From NCBI GenBank assembly GCA_964348115.1, contig CAYGBY010000043.1, positions 1 through 20,163 on the forward strand: a stretch of DNA of 20,163 nt. The letters are read 5' to 3'. This stretch comes from Azophilus sp964348115 (GTDB lineage: Bacteria > Pseudomonadota > Gammaproteobacteria > Pseudomonadales > Azotimanducaceae). The notes beneath the pieces were generated by a model. The model searched no databases, was not told where the DNA came from, and was given only the letters and a program-made list of their open reading frames with translations. Positions 7,962 to 15,357 of the stretch are shown in pieces. Both the position numbers and the translations under genes were made by a program. The number at the start of each line of letters is the position of its first letter. The stretch's first letter is position 1.

Positions 7962-8208
7962 ACAAGTCGCGTTCGCCCGGCGCCCCGCTCTCAGCAGCCA
8001 GAGATGGCGTTGTGGCCATGGGAAGGCGACTTGCAGCGCGGCGGGAACTGCGCAGTCCGCCGCCGCGGGGCGCCCTTCGGGAGGGCCTAAAGAGCGCGCT
8101 GGCTGTGTTGCGGCTCATTGTGTGGGGGGCAAGCCACACGGCTTCGCCGCGCCCTGCCATCACGCCCTTTAGGCTCCTCTGGACTTCCGGGACTTGTTCA
8201 GAGGTTCC
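7951..8208. mobile_element. 258-bp MITE-like element with 18-bp perfect ends (copy A)
   Basis: The ends GGAACCTCTGAACAAGTC (7951-7968) and GACTTGTTCAGAGGTTCC (8191-8208) are perfect inverted repeats. The flanks are CTAG (7947-7950) and TTAA (8209-8212), both YTAR but not identical. No transposase frame is visible. The right half is structured: 8081-8103 pairs imperfectly with 8156-8179, enclosing GTGTGG/CCACAC (8120-8125, 8134-8139). The right end is shared with copies C and D. The element fills the gap between the MFS gene and yceD. Confidence 0.82.
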
Positions 8209-8238
8209 TTAATGAAAATTGCTGCTGCCCATACGTGT

Positions 8239-8268
8239 TTGGAAAGCGTGAAGCGGAGTGGATACAAT
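8239..8268 (+). promoter_or_regulatory. Candidate sigma-70 promoter for the yceD-rpmF-fab operon
   Basis: TTGGAA (8239-8244) and TACAAT (8263-8268) are separated by 18 bases. They lie about 30 bases past the end of miniature element A and 92 bases before yceD. The -10 is good and the -35 is fair. Confidence 0.45.
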
Positions 8269-8360
8269 CTTCCATGGCGGCAACCCCAGCGTGGGCGGAA
8301 TTAGACGGATGGCCTTAGGTTACGGGTTTTCGGGTGCTTAGGTCCGGCAGGCCGCCAGCC

Positions 8361-8873
8361 ATGGATTCGGTGAAGGAGCGTTTGCCCCTTGCGCGGCTTG
8401 CCCGGCGGGGCGCAAGCCTTGAGCGGCAGGTGGCTGTTGCGGAGTTGGCGCGTTTTTCAAGCTTGTGCCAGGCGTCCAGCGCCCTTAGGGTTCGTCTGCG
8501 ATTTTGCCTTGACGCCCAGGGGCGCCCGCAGATGGAAGGCCAGCTGGCGGCGCAACTCCGGCTGCAGTGCCATCGCTGCCTGGCGCCCGTGTCGGTGGCT
8601 TTGCGCACCGACTTCACCGTGGTCATCGTTCGCGACGGGAATGAAGCAGACCGCTTGGGCCGCAAGCTCGCGGTGCTGCAGGTTGCCCGGGAGGAGGCGA
8701 CCCTTGGGGAACTGATTGAGGATGAACTAATCCTTTCCCTGCCCCAGCGCCCTTGCACGGATGCGGCCTGTCCGCAGGCGCCGCCGCTGGCTTTTCCGGC
8801 TGACGGACCGCAGTCGGCCCACCGGCCCTTGCAGGCCCTTGGCCTATTGCCGCCATCCGGCGATAATATCTAG
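8361..8873 (+). CDS. yceD: YceD / DUF177 family protein (large ribosomal subunit accumulation)
   Basis: 170 residues, close to the E. coli YceD length of about 173. The conserved core has LQCHRCLAPV (CxxC) followed by a beta-rich stretch, and EDELILSLPQRPCTD near the C-terminus, as in YceD. It is linked to 23S rRNA accumulation and is nearly always encoded just before rpmF, as here. The ATG at 8361 is preferred; an in-frame GTG at 8334 would add nine residues with no family match. It is 20 bases upstream of rpmF. In many relatives maf lies upstream; here a miniature element and an MFS gene do. Confidence 0.88.
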   Translation: MDSVKERLPLARLARRGASLERQVAVAELARFSSLCQASSALRVRLRFCLDAQGRPQMEGQLAAQLRLQCHRCLAPVSVALRTDFTVVIVRDGNEADRLGRKLAVLQVAREEATLGELIEDELILSLPQRPCTDAACPQAPPLAFPADGPQSAHRPLQALGLLPPSGDNI

Positions 8874-8893
8874 TCAACCAACAGGAGAGGCAG

Positions 8894-9085
8894 ATGGCTG
8901 TCCAAAAAAACAAGGTGTCTCGGGCCAGGCGGGACAAACGCCGTGCGCATGATGGACACAGGGCGGCGACCCTGGCCACGGACCCGACCAGCGGCGAGGT
9001 TCATCTTCGCCATCGGATCACCGCCGAGGGCTACTATCGCGGCCGCCAAGTAATAGGCTACGAGCAGCTTGATGACGAAGACTAA
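8894..9085 (+). CDS. rpmF: 50S ribosomal protein L32
   Basis: 63 residues. The start MAVQKNKVSRARRDKRRAHD and the C-terminal HLRHRITAEGYYRGRQVI are diagnostic of bacterial L32. There is no zinc-binding CxxC pair, as in other proteobacterial L32. AGGAGAGGCAG directly precedes the ATG. The acidic tail YEQLDDED is a few residues longer than in E. coli. The next gene, fabD, starts after only nine bases, where plsX (and often fabH) would normally stand. Confidence 0.97.
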   Translation: MAVQKNKVSRARRDKRRAHDGHRAATLATDPTSGEVHLRHRITAEGYYRGRQVIGYEQLDDED

Positions 9086-9094
9086 GCTCATCCC

Positions 9095-10015
9095 GTGAGC
9101 CTAGGTTTCGTTTTCCCGGGCCAAGGCGCCCAGTTCGTCGGCATGTTGGCGGATGTGGCCGCCAAGCACGGGGCGGTGCGCGAGCGCTTCGCCCAGGCGG
9201 AGGAGGCCACCGGCATCGATATCTGGCGCATCGTCATGGCGGGGACGGAGCCGGAGCTCGCCGCCACCGAGATCACGCAGCCGGCGCTGCTGGCCGCCAG
9301 CGTGGCGCTGTGGGACATCTGGCGCAGTTTGGGTGGGCCGCTGCCCGAGGTCATGGCCGGGCATAGCCTAGGGGAATACTCCGCCTTGGTGTGCGCTGGC
9401 GCCTTGGGCTGCAGCGACGCTTTGCGGTTGGTGCATCGGCGCGGCCAACTCATGCAACAGGCGGTGCCCCGTGGGCAGGGGGCGATGGCGGCCGTCCTAG
9501 GCCTTGAGGATGACGCGGTGGAAGCCGTTTGCGCCGCCGTTGCGGGCGTGGTTTCCGCCGCCAACTACAATGCCCCTGGCCAGGTGGTGATTGCCGGGGA
9601 GGCGCAGGCGGTGCAGGAAGCGGTTGCGCGCTGCAAGGATGCCGGCGCCAAGCGCACCCTGCTGCTGCAAGTGAGCGGCCCCTTTCATTGCGCCCTGATG
9701 GCGCCGGCCCGGGCAGGGCTTGCTGAGGCTTTGCGCGAGGTGGCTGTGCGGCCGCCGCGAATTCCCGTGGTGCACAATGTCGATGCCCAGATCGCGGCGG
9801 ACGCTGATGGCGTGCGGCAAAGGCTGCTGGATCAGCTTGCGCAGCCCGTGCGCTGGACGGCTTGTGTGCGGCGCATGGCGGAAGCCGGCGCGACCCGGGT
9901 GCTGGAGTGCGGACCGGGCAAGGTGCTCACGGGCTTGGCGCGACGCATCGACCGTACGCTGGACGCTTCCGGCATCGGCGCCCTGGACAGCTTGACCAGG
10001 GCGCTTTCGGCGTAG
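9095..10015 (+). CDS. fabD: Malonyl-CoA:ACP transacylase
   Basis: 306 residues, standard for FabD. It moves the malonyl group from CoA to acyl carrier protein. The GTG start at 9095 gives the classic opening LGFVFPGQGAQ. The nucleophile serine is S91 in GHSLGE, and the partner histidine is H198 in GPFHCALM. GQGAMAAVLG is the conserved oxyanion-region stretch. No strong ribosome binding site is visible, which suggests translational coupling to rpmF, nine bases upstream. Confidence 0.97.
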   Translation: MSLGFVFPGQGAQFVGMLADVAAKHGAVRERFAQAEEATGIDIWRIVMAGTEPELAATEITQPALLAASVALWDIWRSLGGPLPEVMAGHSLGEYSALVCAGALGCSDALRLVHRRGQLMQQAVPRGQGAMAAVLGLEDDAVEAVCAAVAGVVSAANYNAPGQVVIAGEAQAVQEAVARCKDAGAKRTLLLQVSGPFHCALMAPARAGLAEALREVAVRPPRIPVVHNVDAQIAADADGVRQRLLDQLAQPVRWTACVRRMAEAGATRVLECGPGKVLTGLARRIDRTLDASGIGALDSLTRALSA

Positions 10016-10020
10016 TATTG

Positions 10021-10764
10021 ATGCGGAAGAAAACCGCCGCCAAGACCGTTGCCGTGGTGACTGGCGCTTCCCGAGGGTTGGGCGCAGCCATTGCGGATGA
10101 GCTTGCCTTGGCAGGCCATTTTGTGGTGGGCACCGCTACTTCCGAAGCCGGCGTCGCCGCCATCGCGCAGCGGCTGGCGGGGGACGGCGTCGGCTTGGCG
10201 CTGAACATCGCAGAGCAGGCCAGCGTGGACGCCTTCTTCGCGTCCATTGCGGATCTGCCGAATGCGCCCCTGGTGTTGGTGAACAATGCCGGGATCACCA
10301 GAGACAACCTGCTTTTGCGCATGTCCGCTGAGGAGTGGGGCGCAGTGGTTGACATCAACCTTGGCGGCCTGCACCGCATGGTGAAGCCGGCCCTGCGCGC
10401 CATGCTGCGGGCCCGTTGGGGGCGCATCATCAACATCAGTTCCGCAGTGGCGCGCATGGGCAACGCTGGCCAGACCAACTACGCAGCATCGAAGGCGGCT
10501 GTGGAGGGGTTCACCCGCGCCCTGGCCTTGGAAGTTGCGTCCCGGGGCGTGACGGTGAACGCAGTGGCGCCCGGCTTTATCGGCTCCGATATGACGGATG
10601 CCCTAGACGCAGCGCACAGCGAACGAATACTGGCCCGCATCCCCTTGGGGCGCATGGGCGACGGGCGGGAGGTGGCCCATGCGGTGGCCTTTCTGGCCAG
10701 CGAAGGGGCCGGGTACGTCACCGGTGAAACCCTGCAGGTTAATGGCGGTCTGCACCTTGCTTGA
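10021..10764 (+). CDS. fabG: 3-oxoacyl-ACP reductase
   Basis: 247 residues, a classical short-chain dehydrogenase. The NADPH-binding motif is TGASRGLG (14-21), with NNAG at 88-91. The catalytic set is S141, Y154 and K158 in the ISSA...NYAASK region. The C-terminal FLASEGAGYVTGETLQVNGG is typical of FabG. It reduces beta-ketoacyl-ACP in each elongation round. The ATG at 10021 follows the fabD stop by five bases. Its last codons overlap the acpP promoter. Confidence 0.97.
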   Translation: MRKKTAAKTVAVVTGASRGLGAAIADELALAGHFVVGTATSEAGVAAIAQRLAGDGVGLALNIAEQASVDAFFASIADLPNAPLVLVNNAGITRDNLLLRMSAEEWGAVVDINLGGLHRMVKPALRAMLRARWGRIINISSAVARMGNAGQTNYAASKAAVEGFTRALALEVASRGVTVNAVAPGFIGSDMTDALDAAHSERILARIPLGRMGDGREVAHAVAFLASEGAGYVTGETLQVNGGLHLA

Positions 10765-10789
10765 AAAGGCTGGGGGGTGTTTGTAGAAT
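10761..10789 (+). promoter_or_regulatory. Sigma-70 promoter of acpP
   Basis: TTGAAA (10761-10766) and TAGAAT (10784-10789) are separated by exactly 17 bases, close to the consensus. The -35 box overlaps the fabG stop codon. acpP often has its own promoter because ACP is needed in large excess, and this position fits that. Confidence 0.72.
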
Positions 10790-10840
10790 GCCCGTCACTC
10801 CGCACAGCGGTCCTAACTTCAATAGGGAGAAAGCCAAAGC

Positions 10841-11074
10841 ATGAGCAGCGTTGAAGAACGAGTGAAGAAGCTTATTTCAGAGCAACTCGGCGTGAAGGAG
10901 GAAGACGTCAGGAACGAGGCGTCCTTCGTTGAGGATCTTGGCGCCGACTCCCTCGATACCGTCGAGTTGGTCATGGCCCTTGAAGAAGAATTCGAAACTG
11001 AGATTCCGGACGAGGAGGCGGAAAAGATCACAACCGTTCAGGAAGCCATCAGCTACATCCTCTCCCATCAGTAA
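10841..11074 (+). CDS. acpP: Acyl carrier protein
   Basis: 77 residues, acidic, standard ACP. The phosphopantetheine attachment serine is S37 in DLGADSLDTVELVMALEEEF. It carries growing acyl chains as thioesters for FabD, FabG and FabF, whose genes flank it. AGGGAG lies about ten bases before the ATG. It has its own promoter and a GC hairpin after the stop, which fits high, separate expression. Confidence 0.98.
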   Translation: MSSVEERVKKLISEQLGVKEEDVRNEASFVEDLGADSLDTVELVMALEEEFETEIPDEEAEKITTVQEAISYILSHQ

Positions 11075-11089
11075 GCCCGGTGGCCTACC

Positions 11090-11104
11090 CGCCCGCGGCG
11101 GGCG
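11090..11104 (+). terminator. GC hairpin between acpP and fabF (possible attenuator)
   Basis: CGCCCG (11090-11095) pairs with CGGGCG (11099-11104) across CGG. No T-run follows, so complete termination is unlikely. It could protect the acpP mRNA end or reduce read-through into fabF, which starts 102 bases later with no obvious promoter of its own. Confidence 0.35.
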
Positions 11105-11206
11105 TTCCTGCCTCCTGGTGCGGCCCGCAAGCATGGACGCCGAACCATGCAGACGTGGGGGTAGGCAGCCGCCGCGCAATTCCGCCGTGAAGGACGCAGC
11201 CAAAGT

Positions 11207-12442
11207 ATGACGAAACGCAGGGTCATGGTCACCGGCATGGGGTTGGTGTCGCCCATCGGCAACAGCGTGGATGAAGCTTGGACCAACGCCGTGGCTGGCA
11301 ACAGCGGCATCGATCGCATCGACCATTTCGATACCACCGGCTATGCCGTGGATTTCGCCGGGCAGGTGTGGAACTTCGATCCGCAGCGCTACATGGATGC
11401 CAAGGAGGCCAGACGCCGGGACGAATTCATTCAGTATGGCATCGCCGCCGCGGTGCAGGCCATAGAAAATGCCGGCCTGCCAACCCAGCCAGTGGATGCC
11501 CATCGCTACGGCTTCGCCGTGGGTTCCGGCATTGGCGGCATCCACACCATCGAGAACACCCACTCCACCCTAGTCAACAAAGGTCCGCGCCGGGTATCGC
11601 CCTTCTTCGTGCCAGCCAGCGTGGTGAACATGATCGGCGGCAACCTTTCCATCATGTACGGCTACACCGGCCCCAATGTGGCCGTGGTCACGGCCTGCAC
11701 CACCGGCACCCACAACATTGGGTTCGGCGCCCGCATGATTCAGCACGGCGATGCGGACATCATGGTGGTGGGCGGTGCTGAGTACGGCACTTCCCCCATT
11801 ACCGTGGCTGCCTTCTCCACCATGAAAGCGCTTTCCACCCGCACCGATGACCCCCAAGCCGCCAGCCGCCCTTGGGACAGGGACCGTGACGGCTTCGTGC
11901 TCGGCGAAGGCGCTGGGGTGCTGGTGCTTGAGGAGTACGAACGCGCCAAGGCGCGCGGCGCACTCATCTACGCGGAGGTGCTCGGCTTCGGCATGAGCGC
12001 TGACGCCCACCACATCACCAGCCCGCTGGAGGACGGCGCCGGGGGCATCGCCTGCATGGAGAACGCCATCGCGGACGCCCGCCTGAACCCCGAGGACATC
12101 GATTACGTCAACGCCCACGGCACCTCCACCCCCTTGGGGGACTTGGCGGAAACCAAGATGATCAAGCATGTATTCGGCGCCGATACCCGCGTTCCGGTGA
12201 GCTCCACCAAGTCCATGACCGGGCATTTGCTGGGCGCCGCCGGATCGGTGGAGGCCATCCTGAGCATTCAGGCGATCAGGGATGGCGTCTGTCCGCCCAC
12301 CATCAACCTGGACAATCCGGGCGAGGGCTGCGACCTGAACTATGTGCCCCACACCGCACGGAAGGCGCGCCTGCACACGGCCCTGAGCAATTCCTTCGGC
12401 TTTGGCGGCACCAACGGCACGGTGATCTTCGGCGCGGTCTGA
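11207..12442 (+). CDS. fabF: Beta-ketoacyl-ACP synthase II
   Basis: 411 residues, standard for FabF. The catalytic triad is C164 in TACTTGTHN, H304 in NAHGTSTPLGD and H340 in KSMTGHLLGAAGS. The C-terminal SNSFGFGGTNG is also conserved. It condenses malonyl-ACP with acyl-ACP in elongation. AAGGA lies 12 bases before the ATG. With no fabH in this cluster, the genome needs another initiating synthase elsewhere (FabH- or FabY-type), or FabF may contribute through malonyl-ACP decarboxylation; the latter is speculation. Confidence 0.97.
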   Translation: MTKRRVMVTGMGLVSPIGNSVDEAWTNAVAGNSGIDRIDHFDTTGYAVDFAGQVWNFDPQRYMDAKEARRRDEFIQYGIAAAVQAIENAGLPTQPVDAHRYGFAVGSGIGGIHTIENTHSTLVNKGPRRVSPFFVPASVVNMIGGNLSIMYGYTGPNVAVVTACTTGTHNIGFGARMIQHGDADIMVVGGAEYGTSPITVAAFSTMKALSTRTDDPQAASRPWDRDRDGFVLGEGAGVLVLEEYERAKARGALIYAEVLGFGMSADAHHITSPLEDGAGGIACMENAIADARLNPEDIDYVNAHGTSTPLGDLAETKMIKHVFGADTRVPVSSTKSMTGHLLGAAGSVEAILSIQAIRDGVCPPTINLDNPGEGCDLNYVPHTARKARLHTALSNSFGFGGTNGTVIFGAV

Positions 12443-12446
12443 ACCC

Positions 12447-13484
12447 ATGCGCCTGTGGCTTGGCTTGTTGGCGTCCATGCTGGTGGCGGCGCTTATCGCC
12501 GCCGCCTGCGGCGCTTGGCTGGTGAAGCGCTGGTGGGAGAAGCCCCTGCTCTTGGCTGGCCCCACTACTCTGGTGGTGGCCCCAGGCAGCTCGGCGGCCA
12601 GTGTGGCCCGGGACTTGGCGAACGCGGGCCTGCTGGAGCATGTGCGGCTGCTGCCTGTGATGATGCGCCTGCGCGGCGAAGCGGAAGCGCTGCAAGCCGG
12701 CGAGTACGCCATCCTGCCCGGTGAGTCCCTGGCCGGACTGATGGCGCGCATTGTCGCCGGTAATGTCGTGCATCACCGAATCCGCTTCCTTGAGGGCGCC
12801 CGCATTGCTGACGTGCTTGCCCAGCTCGCTGCCGATGAGCGGCTTGGCCACACCTTGGCTGGCGTTCAACCGCCAACGCTGTTGGCGGAACTGGGTTTGG
12901 ACCTGCAGGCCGAGGGCGCCGGAACCGCCCACGGAGAGGGCTGGTTTTTCCCGGACACCTATAGTTTCATCGCCGGGGATAGCGACCGTGACCTGTTGCT
13001 GCGGGCGCACGCCAAGATGCTGGCTGAACTGAATGCAGCCTGGGCCGCCCGGTCAGCGGAACTGCCCTATCAAATCCCCTATGACGCGCTCAAGGCGGCA
13101 TCCATCATAGAGAAGGAGACCTATCGGGCGGAGGATCGCCGCCATGTCAGCCAGGTGCTGGTGGCGCGTCTTGGGCGCGACATGCGCCTGCAGGTGGATC
13201 CCACGGTCATCTATGGCTTGGGCGACTATTTCGATGGCAACCTGACCCGGGCGCAACTGCGCTTCGCCACGCCCTACAACACCTACGTGCACAAGGGGCT
13301 GCCGCCGACGCCCATAGCCCTGCCTGGACGAGGGGCGCTTCAGGCCGCCGTCAAGCCCAGCGGCTTGCCCTATCTGTACTTCGTCTCACGGGGCGACGGC
13401 ACCAGCGAGTTCTCGCGCACCTTGGCGGAGCACAACGCGGCCGTGCGTCGTTTTCAGTTGAACAAGCGCGGCGCCGGGGGTTAG
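12447..13484 (+). CDS. mltG: Endolytic peptidoglycan transglycosylase MltG (YceG)
   Basis: 345 residues. An N-terminal membrane anchor (residues about 3-26) is followed by a LysM-like subdomain (VVAPGSSAASVARDLANAGLL) and the YceG catalytic domain. The catalytic glutamate is E222 in AASIIEKET, equivalent to E218 in E. coli. EGWFFPDTYSF and the C-terminal YNTYVHKGLPPTPIALPG are also diagnostic. It cuts nascent glycan strands and sets their length in the periplasm. It starts four bases after fabF; pabC, usual between them, is absent. Confidence 0.96.
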   Translation: MRLWLGLLASMLVAALIAAACGAWLVKRWWEKPLLLAGPTTLVVAPGSSAASVARDLANAGLLEHVRLLPVMMRLRGEAEALQAGEYAILPGESLAGLMARIVAGNVVHHRIRFLEGARIADVLAQLAADERLGHTLAGVQPPTLLAELGLDLQAEGAGTAHGEGWFFPDTYSFIAGDSDRDLLLRAHAKMLAELNAAWAARSAELPYQIPYDALKAASIIEKETYRAEDRRHVSQVLVARLGRDMRLQVDPTVIYGLGDYFDGNLTRAQLRFATPYNTYVHKGLPPTPIALPGRGALQAAVKPSGLPYLYFVSRGDGTSEFSRTLAEHNAAVRRFQLNKRGAGG

Positions 13485-13539
13485 GCTGGCGGGCGGCGGC
13501 GCCGCGCGTGGGCGCAAAGGGCTGGGAGGCGTTGCTGCA

Positions 13540-14169
13540 GTGCGGGGAAAATTCATCACCCTGGAGGGTGTGGACGGCGCCGGCAAGTCCACCCAGATGC
13601 AGGCCATCCGGGAATTGCTGACGGCCGCTGGGGTCGCCTTTACCCTGACCCGAGAGCCCGGCGGCACCGCCCTGGCGGAGGAGATCAGGGCGCTGCTGCT
13701 GGCTGTGCGCGACGAATCCGTGGCCGCCATGACGGAACTGCTGTTGATCTTCGCCGCCCGCAGCCAACTCCTTGCCGAGGTGATCCGCCCCCGGTTGGCG
13801 GCGGGAGCTTGGGTGGTCAGTGAACGCTTCACTGACGCCACCTACGCCTACCAGGGCGGCGGGCGCGGAATCGACGACAAAGCCATTGCGCTTTTGGAGC
13901 AATTGGCGCATGGAGATCTGCAGCCGGACCTGACCATCCTGCTGGACGCTCCTCCGGATGCGCTCAGCGGGCGTTTGCGCGGACGTCATCGGGATCGCTT
14001 CGAAACAGAGCAGCGCGCTTTCTTCGAGCGGGTGCGCGCCGCCTACTTAACCCGGGCGGCGCGCGAGGCGCGCATGGTGGTGGTGGACGCCGCCGCCCCA
14101 ATAGCGGCGGTGCGGCAAGCCGTGGCGGAGGCTTTGGCGCCGTTGTTGCCCCCTGGGGTTGAGCGGTGA
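13540..14169 (+). CDS. tmk: Thymidylate kinase
   Basis: 209 residues. It phosphorylates dTMP to dTDP. The P-loop GVDGAGKST is at residues 10-18, followed by TREPGGT, the substrate motif ERFTDATYAYQGGGRG, and the LID-region GRHRDRFETEQRAFFERV. The GTG start at 13540 has GGGAGG about ten bases upstream. It keeps the usual mltG-tmk-holB order. Confidence 0.96.
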   Translation: MRGKFITLEGVDGAGKSTQMQAIRELLTAAGVAFTLTREPGGTALAEEIRALLLAVRDESVAAMTELLLIFAARSQLLAEVIRPRLAAGAWVVSERFTDATYAYQGGGRGIDDKAIALLEQLAHGDLQPDLTILLDAPPDALSGRLRGRHRDRFETEQRAFFERVRAAYLTRAAREARMVVVDAAAPIAAVRQAVAEALAPLLPPGVER

Positions 14170-14227
14170 CGGGAATCCTGGATGCGGGCGGCGCACTCGT
14201 CGGCGGGGGTTCTCCGGGGCCGCCCGC

Positions 14228-15109
14228 ATGGCCCTGATGAACCTCCCCTGGCAGCGCGGGAGCAAGGCCAGCCTCACTGCCGCCATGCAGGCGGGACGGC
14301 TGCCCCACGCCTTGCTGGTGGGCGCCTATCCGGGTTGGGGCGCAGCGCAGCTTGGCGCTTGGCTGGCGCTGCAGGTGTTGGCGCATCCGCGCACGGAGGA
14401 TGTGCGCCGACTGGCCCATCCGGACTTTCGCCTTCTGGCGCCGGAGCAGGGCGTTATCCCAGTGGATGAGGTGCGCCGCCTGACGGCGTTCGCCCAGCGC
14501 GCGCCGCAACTGGCCTCGGCCAAGGTCGCCCTGATCGAGGATGCTGACCGCATGAACCTCAACGCCGCCAACGCCCTGCTCAAGTCCCTGGAGGAGCCGC
14601 CTGCGGACACTTACCTGATACTCACCAGCCAGCGGGTTGGGGCTTTGCTGCCCACCGTGCGCAGCCGCTGTCAGAAGGTGATCGTGCCTAGGGACACCAG
14701 GGCCGCCGAAGCTTGGCTTGACGATGCGAAGGCCCGGGATCTTTTGGCGGACTACGGGGGCGCTCCCTTGCTGGCCGCCGCCGGGGCCGCCGCCGGAGAA
14801 CGTCCCCTGGCGGCTGTGCTGCGGGAACTTGCACAGGACGAAGCGGGGCGTTCGGCGCAGCTGCTCGATGAGATGCTTGCTTTGGATCCCGTGTCGCTAA
14901 GCGCCCGCTGGCTGCGTTTTTTGGTGTCCGCCATGGCCAGTGGCGCCAGTGAACTGGGCTTGGCCGCTGATCGCCGCACCTTCGCCTTCGTGGACGAACT
15001 GATGTGGTTCCATCGGCAGGCCAGTCTGTCGCGCAGCCTCAACGTGCGCCTGCAGTTGGAGCGGCTGTGCTTTCACTGGCGGGCGTTGCTGCAGCCTGCG
15101 GGCCGTTAA
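14228..15109 (+). CDS. holB: DNA polymerase III subunit delta prime
   Basis: 293 residues from the ATG at 14228 (an in-frame TTG at 14159 would add 23 residues unlike the family). The clamp-loader AAA+ fold is recognisable: HALLVGAYPGWGAAQLGAWL in place of a true P-loop, as in E. coli delta prime; DADRMNLNAANALLKSLEEP; and the sensor 1 region LILTSQRVGALLPTVRSRCQ with the SRC motif. The four-cysteine zinc module normally found between the degenerate P-loop and HPD is absent: the stretch from ALQVLAHP to LAHPDFRLL is short and has no cysteine. The stop TAA at 15107-15109 lies inside the TTAA flanking miniature element B. Confidence 0.92.
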   Translation: MALMNLPWQRGSKASLTAAMQAGRLPHALLVGAYPGWGAAQLGAWLALQVLAHPRTEDVRRLAHPDFRLLAPEQGVIPVDEVRRLTAFAQRAPQLASAKVALIEDADRMNLNAANALLKSLEEPPADTYLILTSQRVGALLPTVRSRCQKVIVPRDTRAAEAWLDDAKARDLLADYGGAPLLAAAGAAAGERPLAAVLRELAQDEAGRSAQLLDEMLALDPVSLSARWLRFLVSAMASGASELGLAADRRTFAFVDELMWFHRQASLSRSLNVRLQLERLCFHWRALLQPAGR

Positions 15110-15196
15110 GGAACCTCTGAACAGGTCCCGCAAGGATCCGCGCCGGGAGCCAAAACGGCCTAGCGACTAAAACCCACTTACTTGCGGGACAGCACA
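15110..15196. mobile_element. Hybrid 87-bp MITE-like element between holB and pilZ (copy B)
   Basis: The left end GGAACCTCTGAACAGGTC (15110-15127) is the terminal repeat of family A with one change (AAG to AGG). The right end CTTGCGGGACAGCACA (15181-15196) is the terminal repeat of family X. Only the inner ten bases, GTCCCGCAAG (15125-15134) and CTTGCGGGAC (15181-15190), are inverted repeats of each other. The left flank is TTAA (15106-15109) and the right flank is CTGG, one base off YTAR. Its interior resembles X1 and X2 in diverged form. Confidence 0.75.
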
Positions 15197-15205
15197 CTGG
15201 TTGGC

Positions 15206-15229
15206 GCCGACGGCGGCCATCGGCCTTTT
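15206..15229 (+). terminator. Weak hairpin followed by TTTT
   Basis: GCCGA (15206-15210) can pair with TCGGC (15220-15224); C and TTTT (15226-15229) follow. The stem is short and the loop is nine bases, so this is only a possible terminator behind holB. It would separate pilZ from the rest of the operon. Confidence 0.28.
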
Positions 15230-15357
15230 CCTACAGGGTTTTCAGCCTTTTTCCGCAACAAGTTGCGCGAATTCCGATAGACGTCCGGGGCGCCGGCCTT
15301 GGATGCCGCCGCCTGCTTGTGCACGATGGCGGCAACCCCACTCAGGAGGCGCAAGCG

